From: Bin5 sp965218625
Lineage (GTDB): Bacteria; Chloroflexota; Anaerolineae; Caldilineales; Caldilineaceae
Assembly (NCBI GenBank): GCA_965218625.1
Contig: CBDCLG010000020.1
Location: forward strand, 434,001 to 498,000
DNA length: 64,000 nt
Direction of reading: 5' to 3'
In this document: positions 7,411 to 16,507 of the stretch, one piece after another
How the letters are laid out: every line of letters starts with the position of its first letter
Numbering within the stretch: position 1 is the stretch's first letter
Made by a program: the position numbers and the translations under genes
Notes under the pieces: model-generated
What the model was told of the DNA's origin: nothing
Database searches by the model: none
The model's input: only the letters and a program-made list of their open reading frames with translations

Positions 7411-8838
7411 ATGTCTATTCTTTACAGGCCCGACGATGGCGTAGCAGGCGATTTCATCCCCTACTACTGGGATGGTGACTACCATCTCTTCTACATTAAA
7501 GACTTCCGGGATGATGCCGGTTATGGGCCGGGCAAGCCCTGGTATCACCTCGTCACACGCGATTTTGTCAATTTCGAGGATTGGGGCGAGGCTGTTCCGC
7601 ACGGGGCGGTTGACGAGCAAGACATCTCTGTCGGCACAGGATCCGTCATCGAAAAGGACGGAACTTTCCACCTCTACTTTACGGGCATCAACGCCAGTTT
7701 CGCCGGCACCGGCAAGCCCGCGCAGGTCGTCATGCGCGCCGCGAGCAGTGATCTGCGCGACTGGCCCAAGGATCCTGACTTCAGGTTCAACCCGCCTACA
7801 GCCCTGGGGTACGAGTTGGACGACTGGCGCGACCCCTTCATCTTCTGGAACGATGCAGCCGGGGAGTACTGGATGCTCGTTACGGCGCGCACCGACAGTG
7901 GACCTGTCCGCAACCGGGGCTGCATCGGCCTGGCCACCAGCCCTGATCTGGAGAGCTGGGAGGGGAGGCCGCCGCTTTGGGCGCCAGGCGAGGTCTGGGC
8001 GCACCCCTGCCCGGACCTGTTCCGCATAGGCGACTGGTGGTATATGGTCTACTCGGTCTCCCGGGAATGGATCGCTACGCACTACCGAATGGCGCGCAGC
8101 CTGGAGGGTCCCTGGTTGTCGCCGGCCAATTCGATGCTTGATGGCCTTGCCTACTGCGCGGGCAAGACTGCGGGAGACGAAACACAGCGCTTTGCATTCG
8201 CCTGGTTGCCAACGCGCGAAGGCGAGACGGATGACGGCGACTGGGAATGGGGCGGCAATCTGGTCGTTCACGAAGTGACACAACAGCCGGACGGCGCGCT
8301 GGCAGTGCGCATCCCTGCAACGGTCGCTCAGTCCTTCGCAAATGCGGCGCCCCTCCAGCCCCAGCCGGTTCTGGGTAGCTGGGAGGTAAAGGATGGGAGC
8401 GCTAGCACATCCGCGATCGGCCGTTACGCTCTGATGACGCTGGGGGAGATGCCTGACGAATGTCTGGTCGAAACGACCGTTACCTTCGACGCGGAGATGA
8501 CGAACTGTGGTCTAATGTTGCGAGCCAGCGAAGATCTGGAGTCCTACTACGTGGTACGGCTGGAGCCGGCCAACAACAGAGTCGTGCTGGACCGCTGGAC
8601 TCCCAGCTACGGCGAGACCACCTTTAACGATCTGATTATGTTGGAACGGAGGGCGGTGCTGACGCCGGATCGACCGGTGAAGGTGCAGTTGCTCGTCGAT
8701 GGCACGGCGATAGTGATCTATATCGATGACCAGGTAGCGCTCTCCGGCCGAATGTATGACCGGCGCGGCGGCGCCCTGGGCCTCTTCGTTACCGAGGGCG
8801 AGGCCCGCTTCGAAGGGCTTCGCATGGGCACGAGATAG
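7411..8838 (+). CDS. GH32-like (clan GH-J) glycoside hydrolase family protein
   Basis: A 475-residue protein with an N-terminal five-bladed propeller resembling beta-fructosidases (about residues 1-300) and a C-terminal beta-sandwich (about 320-475). Family signatures visible are an aspartate in the first blade (GDFIPYYWDGDYHLFY), the RDP motif in DDWRDPF, and CPDLF near residue 197. In canonical GH32 enzymes CPDLF is preceded by the acid/base glutamate (E-C-P); here the position reads P-C-P. The enzyme may therefore act differently, or be a non-fructan or non-catalytic member. No signal peptide is seen, so it is probably cytoplasmic and acts on imported sugar. Confidence 0.78.
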   Translation: MSILYRPDDGVAGDFIPYYWDGDYHLFYIKDFRDDAGYGPGKPWYHLVTRDFVNFEDWGEAVPHGAVDEQDISVGTGSVIEKDGTFHLYFTGINASFAGTGKPAQVVMRAASSDLRDWPKDPDFRFNPPTALGYELDDWRDPFIFWNDAAGEYWMLVTARTDSGPVRNRGCIGLATSPDLESWEGRPPLWAPGEVWAHPCPDLFRIGDWWYMVYSVSREWIATHYRMARSLEGPWLSPANSMLDGLAYCAGKTAGDETQRFAFAWLPTREGETDDGDWEWGGNLVVHEVTQQPDGALAVRIPATVAQSFANAAPLQPQPVLGSWEVKDGSASTSAIGRYALMTLGEMPDECLVETTVTFDAEMTNCGLMLRASEDLESYYVVRLEPANNRVVLDRWTPSYGETTFNDLIMLERRAVLTPDRPVKVQLLVDGTAIVIYIDDQVALSGRMYDRRGGALGLFVTEGEARFEGLRMGTR

Positions 8839-8934
8839 TGAATCGCTGCGGTAGAGCGTTTATCCCGCTGAAAGAAGGGGAGATTTGGATGGAGGTGAAG
8901 CCAACCGCAAAATCAGCGAAGCAGCACACTTGAA

Positions 8935-9038
8935 GTTCAGTTGAATTCCGAATGACACCAGCGCTTTGCGCGCATTGCAGATTTGGACGCCTAACCGTCT
9001 TTGGCGCAATGCGAGAAAAGTGCGATTCAACTGTGAAC
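8935..9038 (+). promoter_or_regulatory. Nested inverted repeats in the leader of the second ABC operon
   Basis: An outer pair, GTTCAGTTGAAT (8935-8946) and ATTCAACTGTGAAC (9025-9038), is complementary except for a 2-base bulge. Inside it, CGCATTGC (8971-8978) and GCAATGCG (9006-9013) pair perfectly. The structure ends 27 bases before the binding-protein ATG. It could be a structured mRNA leader, or operators for a sugar-responsive repressor. Confidence 0.4.
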
Positions 9039-9065
9039 GCACCTTAGACAAAAGGGGGATTTGTC

Positions 9066-10418
9066 ATGCAGGCGAAGAGAGTTTCAAGACGTGAGTTTCT
9101 GGGCGTTGCTGCTGCCGGCGTTGCCGGCGCGGGGTTGGCAGCATGTGTGCCGGCGGCTCCCGCCGAAGAAGATGTAGGCGCGATGCCGGAGGAAATTACG
9201 ATCACCTATTCCTTCCCGCTCCCGGATTCAGACTACCTCGGCGCAACCCAAAGAGCGCTGGCCGAGAAACATGATTTCAGAGTGCCGGATACGAATGTGG
9301 TGGTGGACGTGCAGCTTGGCGTGGCCAACGAAGCGATCGATCTGGCCATGTCGGCAGGGGACCCGCCGGACGTTTTCTGGCATCGGTACCAGCAGTCCAC
9401 GATCGACGCCATCAACGAGGGACTTTACGAGAACGCGCAGGAGTTGATGGAAGCGGACGGCATTTCCCTCGACATCTACGCGGACGGACCACGCGCGGCA
9501 TACAGCCCGGCAGTGGTGGATGGAAAGATGTGGGCTTTCCCGTACGAAGTGGTCATTCACCTGTGGGCCTACAACCCGGTGTTGTTCGATGAGGCCGGCG
9601 TAGAGCCCCCGGACAAGAATTGGACTTGGACGGACGCCCTGGAAATCGGGGTGCAGATGACATGGGACAATGAGGGCAGGCACCCCAACGAGGACGGATT
9701 CAACATCAACGAGGTCGAGGTGTGGGGGATGGGGCCCTGGTTCTACTTCGGCGGCGAGGAACATTATCCCCGCATTGCCGGCGGCGAATACACCAACGAT
9801 GATGTCTCCGAGATCACGATTACCGGTGCGCCGTTCATCCAGACGATCGACTGGTTCCGCGAGCTTTTCAACACGCCGATCGCAATCGAGGCGAGACCGG
9901 AAAAGGGGCTGCAGACAGGGCGCATCGCCATCTACGAGACGGGCAACTGGGCATTGCTCGGGCTGAAGCAGGACATGGAGGAGCTGGGGGCCGTATATCC
10001 GCCAACGCACCCGGACACCAACCTGATGTCCACCGTGCTGCCGGACAAGGAGTTGTGGATCCCCAAGAAGGAAGGGGGCGCACAACTTGACGCGGCCTAC
10101 AAGTTCGCCAAGTGGTGGTCGCATGACATGTACATCGAATACGCCCTGGAGACAGGCTACATCCCCTACCTCAAGAGAGATCTTGAGGACCCGCGCTGGC
10201 TGGAGCTGATCGCGAACAACCCCTTCATGCAGGTCGCGGAGGAGATGACGCAGTACGGCCGCGCCCGCTTCTGGTCGCTGTTCCCGGGCGCGTTCGAAGC
10301 CTGGCCTGTCATGCACGAGATGTGGAGCGCCATCAGCGCCACCGATACACCGGCGGAACAGCTTCTGGAGCACGCCCAGAACGAGAGCCAGCGCATTATG
10401 GACAAGTACCGGGCATAG
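9066..10418 (+). CDS. ABC transporter solute-binding lipoprotein (Tat-exported)
   Basis: Family 1 type sugar-binding protein of 450 residues. It has a twin-arginine signal (SRREFLGVAA at about residues 7-16), an alanine-rich core and lipobox LAAC. The ATG is preceded by AAAAGGGGGAT. Its sequence clearly differs from the binding proteins at 36-1424 and 30927-34779, so a different ligand is likely. Two permease genes follow after a 459-base gap, then PhyH, GH4 and sugar-catabolic genes in the same direction. Confidence 0.92.
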   Translation: MQAKRVSRREFLGVAAAGVAGAGLAACVPAAPAEEDVGAMPEEITITYSFPLPDSDYLGATQRALAEKHDFRVPDTNVVVDVQLGVANEAIDLAMSAGDPPDVFWHRYQQSTIDAINEGLYENAQELMEADGISLDIYADGPRAAYSPAVVDGKMWAFPYEVVIHLWAYNPVLFDEAGVEPPDKNWTWTDALEIGVQMTWDNEGRHPNEDGFNINEVEVWGMGPWFYFGGEEHYPRIAGGEYTNDDVSEITITGAPFIQTIDWFRELFNTPIAIEARPEKGLQTGRIAIYETGNWALLGLKQDMEELGAVYPPTHPDTNLMSTVLPDKELWIPKKEGGAQLDAAYKFAKWWSHDMYIEYALETGYIPYLKRDLEDPRWLELIANNPFMQVAEEMTQYGRARFWSLFPGAFEAWPVMHEMWSAISATDTPAEQLLEHAQNESQRIMDKYRA

Positions 10419-10877
10419 TCGCCCAGTGCACGTTGGGACAGGCCGGGCACTCGTCCTGCAAACGGGGTAGGCGAGTTCACCTAAGATGGCCGCCTGCGCG
10501 GCGAAGAGTCCACCAGGCTCAGTGCCGCGGGGCGGCCAGCTGCCGATTCTCTGGCTCTGTTGCCGGGAGCTGCCTGGGCAGCCCTATGTCCAGGCCCCGG
10601 CGGCGACACGCACCAGAAGGGCGTATTGCATCCGAACTCCCTGTCGCTGCAAACCGGCTGCCGCTGCAGCAGCGCCGGCACGGTACCTTGACGAGCATGC
10701 ACGGCCGCTTCTCATTGAAGGCAATCGTCAAAGTCGGTCACCTTGCGTTCGGAAGCCCCAGTGAGCTATCTTAAAATCCGCCCGAGCGCAGGAGTGTCCC
10801 GCCGGAGGCCCCAGCGCCGGCTCTATGGCGCGTGAAACCTGCCAGGACATAGGGAACCGCCGCCGGCTTCAGCACCA
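10419..10877. other. 459-base intergenic region, no gene seen
   Basis: Between the binding protein and its permeases no reading frame has a family match or a credible ribosome binding site. A short GC-rich hairpin, CTGCC-TG-GGCAG near 10570, is visible. The gap matches the pattern of binding protein separated from permeases seen in the first operon, but no insertion sequence could be recognised. Confidence 0.5.
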
Positions 10878-11837
10878 ATGCAAATGGCGAGAACAATGCT
10901 TAAACGCTTAAGAGCGCCCATGGGCCGGAAGGGCAAGGGGCCAGGCAGATTGGCCCGCACCGAAATGGTCTACGGCTATTTTTTCATCGCGCCGTGGATC
11001 ATCGGGTTCGTACTACTCACGTTGGGGCCGATGCTGGTCTCCTTCGGTCTCATGTTCACTTCATACAAAGGCTTTCGCCGCATCAACTGGGTCGGTCTCG
11101 AAAACATTCGCGAGCTGGTGCTGCACGACTATCGTCTGCTCGACTCGCTGCGGGTCACGGGGACCTATGCGTTCTGGGTTGTCGCGCTCACGATTCTGAT
11201 TGGCTTGGTTCTGGCCCTTTACGTGAACCAGAAGTTCCCCGGGCGCAATTTCTTTCGGGTCATCTATTTCATGCCGGCTGCCATCAGCGGCGTCGCCCTT
11301 ACTTTTGTCTGGCTGGCTCTCTATGACAAAGAGTTCGGGATGATCAACCAGTTCCTGCGTGTGTTTGACCTGCCGCGCATCGGCTGGCTAACCACGACGC
11401 AGTGGGCGCCTTGGGCCTTCGTGATCATGGCCGTCTACGGTGTCGGCTACACGATGGTCATCTTGCTGGCCGGTCTGCAGGGGATACCGGAGCACCTCTA
11501 TGACGCCGCCAAAATCGACGGCGCCGGACATCTCTCCCTGTTCCGCCACATCACCATCCCTTTGCTCTCTCCGACCATCTTCTTCCTGACCGTTATCGGC
11601 GTCATCGGCTCCATGCAGGTCTTCACATCCGGCTATATCCTGACCCAGGGGGGCCCAGCCAGGTCCACTCTTTTCTTCATTATCTATCTCTTTGATGTTG
11701 CCTTTCAGCAGCGCCGCCTCGGTTATGCCAGCGTTCTGGCCTGGCTCTTCTTCATCATTATCATGTTGCTGACGCTTATCCAGTTCGTCGGGGCACGCCG
11801 CTGGGTCTACTATGAGGCGGAGGTGAGAAATGAGTAG
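10878..11837 (+). CDS. Sugar ABC transporter permease, MalF/UgpA type
   Basis: A 319-residue inner-membrane permease with six hydrophobic segments, beginning with GYFFIAPWIIGFVLLTLGP, and the EAA loop YDAAKIDGAGHLSLFRHITIP. ATG codons at 10878, 10884 and 10896 are in frame. None has a strong ribosome binding site, so the exact start is uncertain. Its end overlaps the start of the next permease by 8 bases, implying translational coupling. It is the partner of the binding protein at 9066-10418. Confidence 0.9.
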   Translation: MQMARTMLKRLRAPMGRKGKGPGRLARTEMVYGYFFIAPWIIGFVLLTLGPMLVSFGLMFTSYKGFRRINWVGLENIRELVLHDYRLLDSLRVTGTYAFWVVALTILIGLVLALYVNQKFPGRNFFRVIYFMPAAISGVALTFVWLALYDKEFGMINQFLRVFDLPRIGWLTTTQWAPWAFVIMAVYGVGYTMVILLAGLQGIPEHLYDAAKIDGAGHLSLFRHITIPLLSPTIFFLTVIGVIGSMQVFTSGYILTQGGPARSTLFFIIYLFDVAFQQRRLGYASVLAWLFFIIIMLLTLIQFVGARRWVYYEAEVRNE

Positions 11838-12714
11838 CGTCGCACGCGCATGGCGGCCCAACGCCCCGTTGCGTTTACTCCTCCTCTATGCATTTGGCAT
11901 TTTGGTGGCGCTGATCTTCCTCCTGCCCATCTTCTGGCTGGTCTCCAGCTCGCTCAAGACCCGCCTTGAGATCCTTTCAGAGACGGGGATCAACCTTATT
12001 CCGCCCATTCCCTGGCAGTGGCAAAACTACAGGGATGCCTGGACGGTGATGCCGTTCACCATCTACTTGAGAAACACAATCGTCATCGCCGTTGCCTCCC
12101 TTGCCGGAACGCTGCTGACCGGTTCGATGGTGGCTTACGGCTTTGGCAGACTGCGATTTCCGGCGCGAAACCTGCTCTTCGCCGTGCTGTTGTCCACCCT
12201 CATGCTGCCCAGCCAAGTCACCATCATCCCGACCTTCCTGCTCTTCCACAGACTGGGCTGGATCAACACCTTTTGGCCTCTGATTGTTCCCTCGTGGGTC
12301 GGAGGAGGCGCTTTCTACGTCTTCCTTATGCGCCAGTACATGACGACCATTCCGCTGGAACTGGATGACGCCGCCAAAGTCGACGGCTGTTCGCCAATCG
12401 GCATCTATCGTCACATCATACTGCCAAATCTGGGACCGGCGCTGGCCACCGCATCGATATTTACGTTCGTCAGCCACTGGAATGAGCTTTTCGGCGCCCT
12501 GATTTACCTGATTGATGAGGAACTCTGGACCTTGCCGCGGGCGATGCTGACCTTTCGCCAGAGTTTCGCTGACCCGCAAGGGATCTATAAGGAGTACCAC
12601 TTGGAGTGGCTGGCCGCCATGGCTGTCCTCACCATGTTGCCGCCGCTGCTGTTCTTTCTCGCGTTTCAACGCTATTTCGTGCGCGGCGCGGTACTGACGG
12701 GCGTCAAGGGTTAA
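11830..12714 (+). CDS. Sugar ABC transporter permease, MalG type
   Basis: A 294-residue second permease with the EAA loop ELDDAAKVDGCS followed by IILPNLGPAL and the typical ending FVRGAVLTGVKG. It overlaps the preceding MalF-type gene by 8 bases and is followed 18 bases later by a PhyH gene, so the oxygenase is part of the transporter operon. No ATPase gene is present in this operon. Confidence 0.92.
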   Translation: MSSVARAWRPNAPLRLLLLYAFGILVALIFLLPIFWLVSSSLKTRLEILSETGINLIPPIPWQWQNYRDAWTVMPFTIYLRNTIVIAVASLAGTLLTGSMVAYGFGRLRFPARNLLFAVLLSTLMLPSQVTIIPTFLLFHRLGWINTFWPLIVPSWVGGGAFYVFLMRQYMTTIPLELDDAAKVDGCSPIGIYRHIILPNLGPALATASIFTFVSHWNELFGALIYLIDEELWTLPRAMLTFRQSFADPQGIYKEYHLEWLAAMAVLTMLPPLLFFLAFQRYFVRGAVLTGVKG

Positions 12715-12732
12715 ACAGGAGTCACCTTCATC

Positions 12733-13986
12733 ATGCGCGTCGATAGAGCACAGTTCATGGAAGAAGGGTTCATCATCCTTCGCAACGTGATCCCGCCCGA
12801 ACAGCTGGACGCGATCCGCGAAAGCTACGAGGTCCTCGTAGAGCGGCAGAAGGCTGTCTGGGCGCGCGAGCGCCAGCCGGACGACCCGCCGGGCGGCGTG
12901 TGGGAGACCCACCAGCAGCCGCGGCTTTCGCACGTGGAGGAGCTGGTGGATAAGGCGACCGCCAATGCGGTTGAACTTTGGCTGCACGAGAACACGCTGG
13001 GCGTCGCCCGGCAACTTATCCGCGCGCCCGAGCTGGCGATCACCGAAATGATGCTGATGTGCAGCCCGGTGCGCGACCACCCCGGCGGCACCGGCTGGCA
13101 CCGCGACTTTCAGTCCTCAACCCAGGCGCCCGTGGAAGGCCTGACCTCCGATTTGCGCGCGAACGGGCCCGGTTACGTGCAGTGGAACATACCGCTCTAC
13201 GACGACAACGTGCTGTGGGTCGTGCCGGGCAGCCACCTGCGCGTCAATACCGAGGCCGAAGAGCGCCAGATGGCGGCAGACCCGCAGGCGCCGCTGCCCG
13301 GCAGCATCCCCGTGTCACTCAATGCCGGAGACGGCGTTGTCTATACGAATCTCATCTGGCACTGGGGCAGCAACTACAGAACGCGCCTGAGGCGCACAAT
13401 TCACGGCGGCCATGCCTCGATCGCGCCGCCCCTTTACGCCCATATCTTCTCCCCGGTGTGGGACCAGCAGCTGGGCTTCATGGACTGTCTGTCCCCCGCG
13501 GCGCGGCAGACGATGGAAAGGATGGCGCAGCTGCTCAGCGAGCAACGCGATCTGCTGGAGTCGCTTTTCCGGGCCATGCTGGACAAGGACGGGGACAGGT
13601 TTCTGCAGGCGCTGGCCGCGCTGCGGCCCGGCGAAGAGGGCCGCATGGTCTGTCTTGTCCTCATCTCGAAAGTCGTGCTGCGAATGCGCCTCGTCTCGCG
13701 GCCGGAGGTGCGCGGCCTGCCCCGCGCCGAGCGAGCCAGCATCGTTGTACACCGCGATATGCTTGATTTCGACGAGAACCTGGCCGGACGCTTCTCGCAG
13801 GAGGAGGTCGAGCAGATCTGGCAGCGATTTGCCGTGCTCGACGCCAGGCTGCAGGCCGACACCGAACAGCACGTTTCCTGGAGCCGGTCCGGGCAGCCTT
13901 CCCGCTACATCGTCAACGAAATGCCCGCCAATTTCGGGGTCACGGAGTTTATTGCCAGCTGGAACGATCGGCACAGTGCAGCGTAG
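12733..13986 (+). CDS. PhyH-type Fe(II)/2-oxoglutarate oxygenase, long form
   Basis: A 417-residue PhyH superfamily member, longer than the usual 250-300 residues because of a helical C-terminal extension from about residue 240. Metal-site residues are H123 and D125 (WHRD) and H210 (IWHWGSN); arginines in TRLRRTIHGG are candidates for 2-oxoglutarate binding. VVPGSH is the conserved core. An AGGAGTCACC-type site precedes the ATG. Eighteen bases separate it from the permease, and a GH4 gene follows. Inference: it oxidises a compound taken up by this transporter or released by the GH4 enzyme. Confidence 0.87.
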   Translation: MRVDRAQFMEEGFIILRNVIPPEQLDAIRESYEVLVERQKAVWARERQPDDPPGGVWETHQQPRLSHVEELVDKATANAVELWLHENTLGVARQLIRAPELAITEMMLMCSPVRDHPGGTGWHRDFQSSTQAPVEGLTSDLRANGPGYVQWNIPLYDDNVLWVVPGSHLRVNTEAEERQMAADPQAPLPGSIPVSLNAGDGVVYTNLIWHWGSNYRTRLRRTIHGGHASIAPPLYAHIFSPVWDQQLGFMDCLSPAARQTMERMAQLLSEQRDLLESLFRAMLDKDGDRFLQALAALRPGEEGRMVCLVLISKVVLRMRLVSRPEVRGLPRAERASIVVHRDMLDFDENLAGRFSQEEVEQIWQRFAVLDARLQADTEQHVSWSRSGQPSRYIVNEMPANFGVTEFIASWNDRHSAA

Positions 13987-14062
13987 GACAGTTGCCGCCT
14001 GTGCATGAAGCTGTCGATGACCGGCGGACTTCGCTTCTCAATTTGCCGGAAAGGATGAAATC

Positions 14063-15379
14063 ATGGCCAAGATCAGCCTGATTGGCGCCGGCAGCCGCGG
14101 CTTCGCCAAAGGGTTCCTGATGGACATCATGACGCGGCCGGCCCTGGCCGGGGCCACGCTGTCCTTGATGGACAACAACCGGGAGCGGTTGGATGTAATG
14201 ACGACGCTGGCAAAGAAAATGGCCCGTCAGCTGGACGTTCCGACCGCGATCGAGTCGACGCTGGAGCTGCGCCCGGCCCTGGACGGAGCCGACTATGTGA
14301 TCTCCATCATTCGCCCGCCGGGTGTCGACTCCAAAGAGGAGCCCTTGGAGATCGCAAAGAAGTACGGTGTCGACCAGGCGGTTGGCTGCACGACCGGCCC
14401 CAATGGCGTCTTTACGGCGCTCAAATATATGCCGCCGCTGCTCGAAATCATCAAGACGATGGAGGAGGTCTGCCCGCAGGCGCTCTTGCTCCACTATTCC
14501 AACCCGACGACCAGCCTGCCCTGGATCCTCAACCTCATCTCCCCGGTCCGCAGCATCGGCATGTGCCACAGCGTGCAGGGGACGGCGATGCAGCTGGCCC
14601 GCTACATCGGCGCGCCGTATGAAGAGACCGGGCACTGGGTGGCGGGCATCAACCATCAGGCCTGGTTCTTGCGCTTCGAATGGAACGGCGAGGACGCATA
14701 CCCACTCGTGCGGGAAAAGATGTCGGATCCCGAAACCTACGAACATGACATCGTGCGCTTTGAGATGATGCGTTACTTTGGCCACTTTCTGACCGAGTCG
14801 AGCACACACAACTCTGAATACGTCCCCTATTTCCGCCGCAGTCCCGAGATGGTCGAGCGCTTCCGCAACAAGCGGGGGCCGGGTGCAAGCGTAGGGCAGC
14901 ATGTGGGCAGCGTGGCGCGCTGGAAGAATTCGGTGGCCGAGAAGGACAAGCGCCTACGCGAAGAAGCATTTGGCGACGGCTCAATCGAGATCGAGCAGAG
15001 CGACGAGTACTCGGTTGGCATCATCAACGCGATGGAGACCAATGAGCCGTACCGCTTTAACGGCAACGTGATAAACACGGGGCTGATCACAAATCTGCCT
15101 GAAGGATGCTGTGTTGAGGTGCCCTGTCTGGTGGACAACATGGGCGTTCATCCCTGCTTCGTCGGCGATCTGCCGCCCCAGTGCGCATCGCTCAACCGCA
15201 ACCGGCTGGCGGGCGATGAACTGACGGTAAAAGGAGCGATCGAGCGAGACCGCAAGGCGATTGAGCAGGCCATCGCACTCGATCCCCTGACCGCAGCCGT
15301 TTGCACGCTGGACCAGGTCCACACCATGACCGAGGAGATCTTTACCGAGTTGACCCACCAGATCGGGGAATATACCTGA
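14063..15379 (+). CDS. Family 4 glycoside hydrolase (alpha-galactosidase/alpha-glucosidase type)
   Basis: A 438-residue GH4 enzyme. The family uses NAD+ and a divalent metal for oxidation-elimination cleavage of glycosides in the cytoplasm. The N-terminal Rossmann motif reads GAGSRGF (residues 8-14). The NPTT segment (147-150), the metal-ligand cysteine C168 in GMCHSVQGT and H198 in INHQAWF are the diagnostic GH4 positions. Paralogs lie at 26304-27620 and 27694-28992. Anomeric and sugar specificity cannot be decided from sequence. It is flanked by PhyH genes on both sides. Confidence 0.92.
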   Translation: MAKISLIGAGSRGFAKGFLMDIMTRPALAGATLSLMDNNRERLDVMTTLAKKMARQLDVPTAIESTLELRPALDGADYVISIIRPPGVDSKEEPLEIAKKYGVDQAVGCTTGPNGVFTALKYMPPLLEIIKTMEEVCPQALLLHYSNPTTSLPWILNLISPVRSIGMCHSVQGTAMQLARYIGAPYEETGHWVAGINHQAWFLRFEWNGEDAYPLVREKMSDPETYEHDIVRFEMMRYFGHFLTESSTHNSEYVPYFRRSPEMVERFRNKRGPGASVGQHVGSVARWKNSVAEKDKRLREEAFGDGSIEIEQSDEYSVGIINAMETNEPYRFNGNVINTGLITNLPEGCCVEVPCLVDNMGVHPCFVGDLPPQCASLNRNRLAGDELTVKGAIERDRKAIEQAIALDPLTAAVCTLDQVHTMTEEIFTELTHQIGEYT

Positions 15380-15494
15380 GCCGGCCGTCTGAAAGAAGCG
15401 GGACGGATTGCCTTTCCCGTGAAGGCGAACGCGGCCTTGCTCGGACAGCTGAGCCTCGAGCCCGCAACACCACGGACACGCGCGGGAGTATACG

Positions 15495-16289
15495 ATGTTG
15501 ACATCAGAGCAGAAAGCGCACTTTGAGACCTTTGGCTTCATCGTGATGCGGCAGGCCTTTTCGCCGCGGGAAATGGACGACATCGGCCGTGAATTCGACG
15601 ATGTCCTCACCCAGGACAGGCAGGGGCTTCCTTTCAGCGGAGAAAAACGCCAGGCCGTTATGGGCTGCATCGAAAGGCGCCCGCTGTTGACGCGGCTGCT
15701 GGACGACGACCGTATCTACCTCCCGATTGAAGAACTGCTCGGCCGGGGCTTCATCTGGAACGGATCCGACGGAAACCTCTACGTGGGCGACACACCGTGG
15801 CACCCCGATGGATCCGAACACGATTACGGTCGCATCAAGGTGGCGTTCTATCTTGACCCGGTGACCAGAGATACGGGCTGCCTGCGCGTCATCCCCGGAT
15901 CGCATCGCCCTCCCCTGCACGATGATCTGGAGCCGCTCAGGCTGCAGCGCGAGAGTGCGGCGACCCCCTACGGCGTTTCCGGGGCCGAACTGCCCTCCTT
16001 TCCCTTGGAGTCCGAGCCGGGAGATGTGGTCTTCTTCGACCAGAATCTGTGGCATGCTGCCTTCGGCGGCCGGACGGGACGCCGCATGTTCACGCTCAAC
16101 TTCTTTGCCAGGCCGGTAACCGACGCCCACATGGCCTTTGTGCGCCGCGGTTACGAATCAGACGTCGGCTTCATCAAGAGGATGCAGCACACGCAGACCG
16201 ATGAGCTCTACACGCCGGAGTTTCTCAACAGCGAGAGCCCCCGCATCCAGGGCCTGGTGGCGCATATCAAGGCGCTTGGATTCAAATAA
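15495..16289 (+). CDS. PhyH-type Fe(II)/2-oxoglutarate oxygenase
   Basis: A 264-residue PhyH family protein. The facial triad can be placed at H103 and D105 (WHPDG) and H187 (NLWHAAFG), with the arginine pair in TGRRMFTLNF for 2-oxoglutarate. The core RVIPGSHR is present. It is the second PhyH gene in this operon, between GH4 and the HpcH/HpaI aldolase, and is only distantly similar to the first, which suggests a separate substrate or step. Confidence 0.88.
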   Translation: MLTSEQKAHFETFGFIVMRQAFSPREMDDIGREFDDVLTQDRQGLPFSGEKRQAVMGCIERRPLLTRLLDDDRIYLPIEELLGRGFIWNGSDGNLYVGDTPWHPDGSEHDYGRIKVAFYLDPVTRDTGCLRVIPGSHRPPLHDDLEPLRLQRESAATPYGVSGAELPSFPLESEPGDVVFFDQNLWHAAFGGRTGRRMFTLNFFARPVTDAHMAFVRRGYESDVGFIKRMQHTQTDELYTPEFLNSESPRIQGLVAHIKALGFK

Positions 16290-16507
16290 CCGCTGGACTG
16301 CCGCCCGCTCGCGGCCGCCCCGCGATAACCGGACTTTCAAAGTAGCGATAAATTGGCTATTGTAATGTCGTAACCACCCGTTCGGCCGCTGGACTGGCTG
16401 GCGGCGGGCCGCGCCCAACCTTCCGGGCAGGACCTCCCCGACTCGCATCCCCACCGACTCTCTGAACATATTTCGGATTACAAGACCCGTTCACAAAGGA
16501 GGCCGAG

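Noticed and set aside
10419..10877. Possible small genes in the gap before the permease
   Set aside because: All frames are short or arginine/proline-rich, without ribosome site or recognisable motif.
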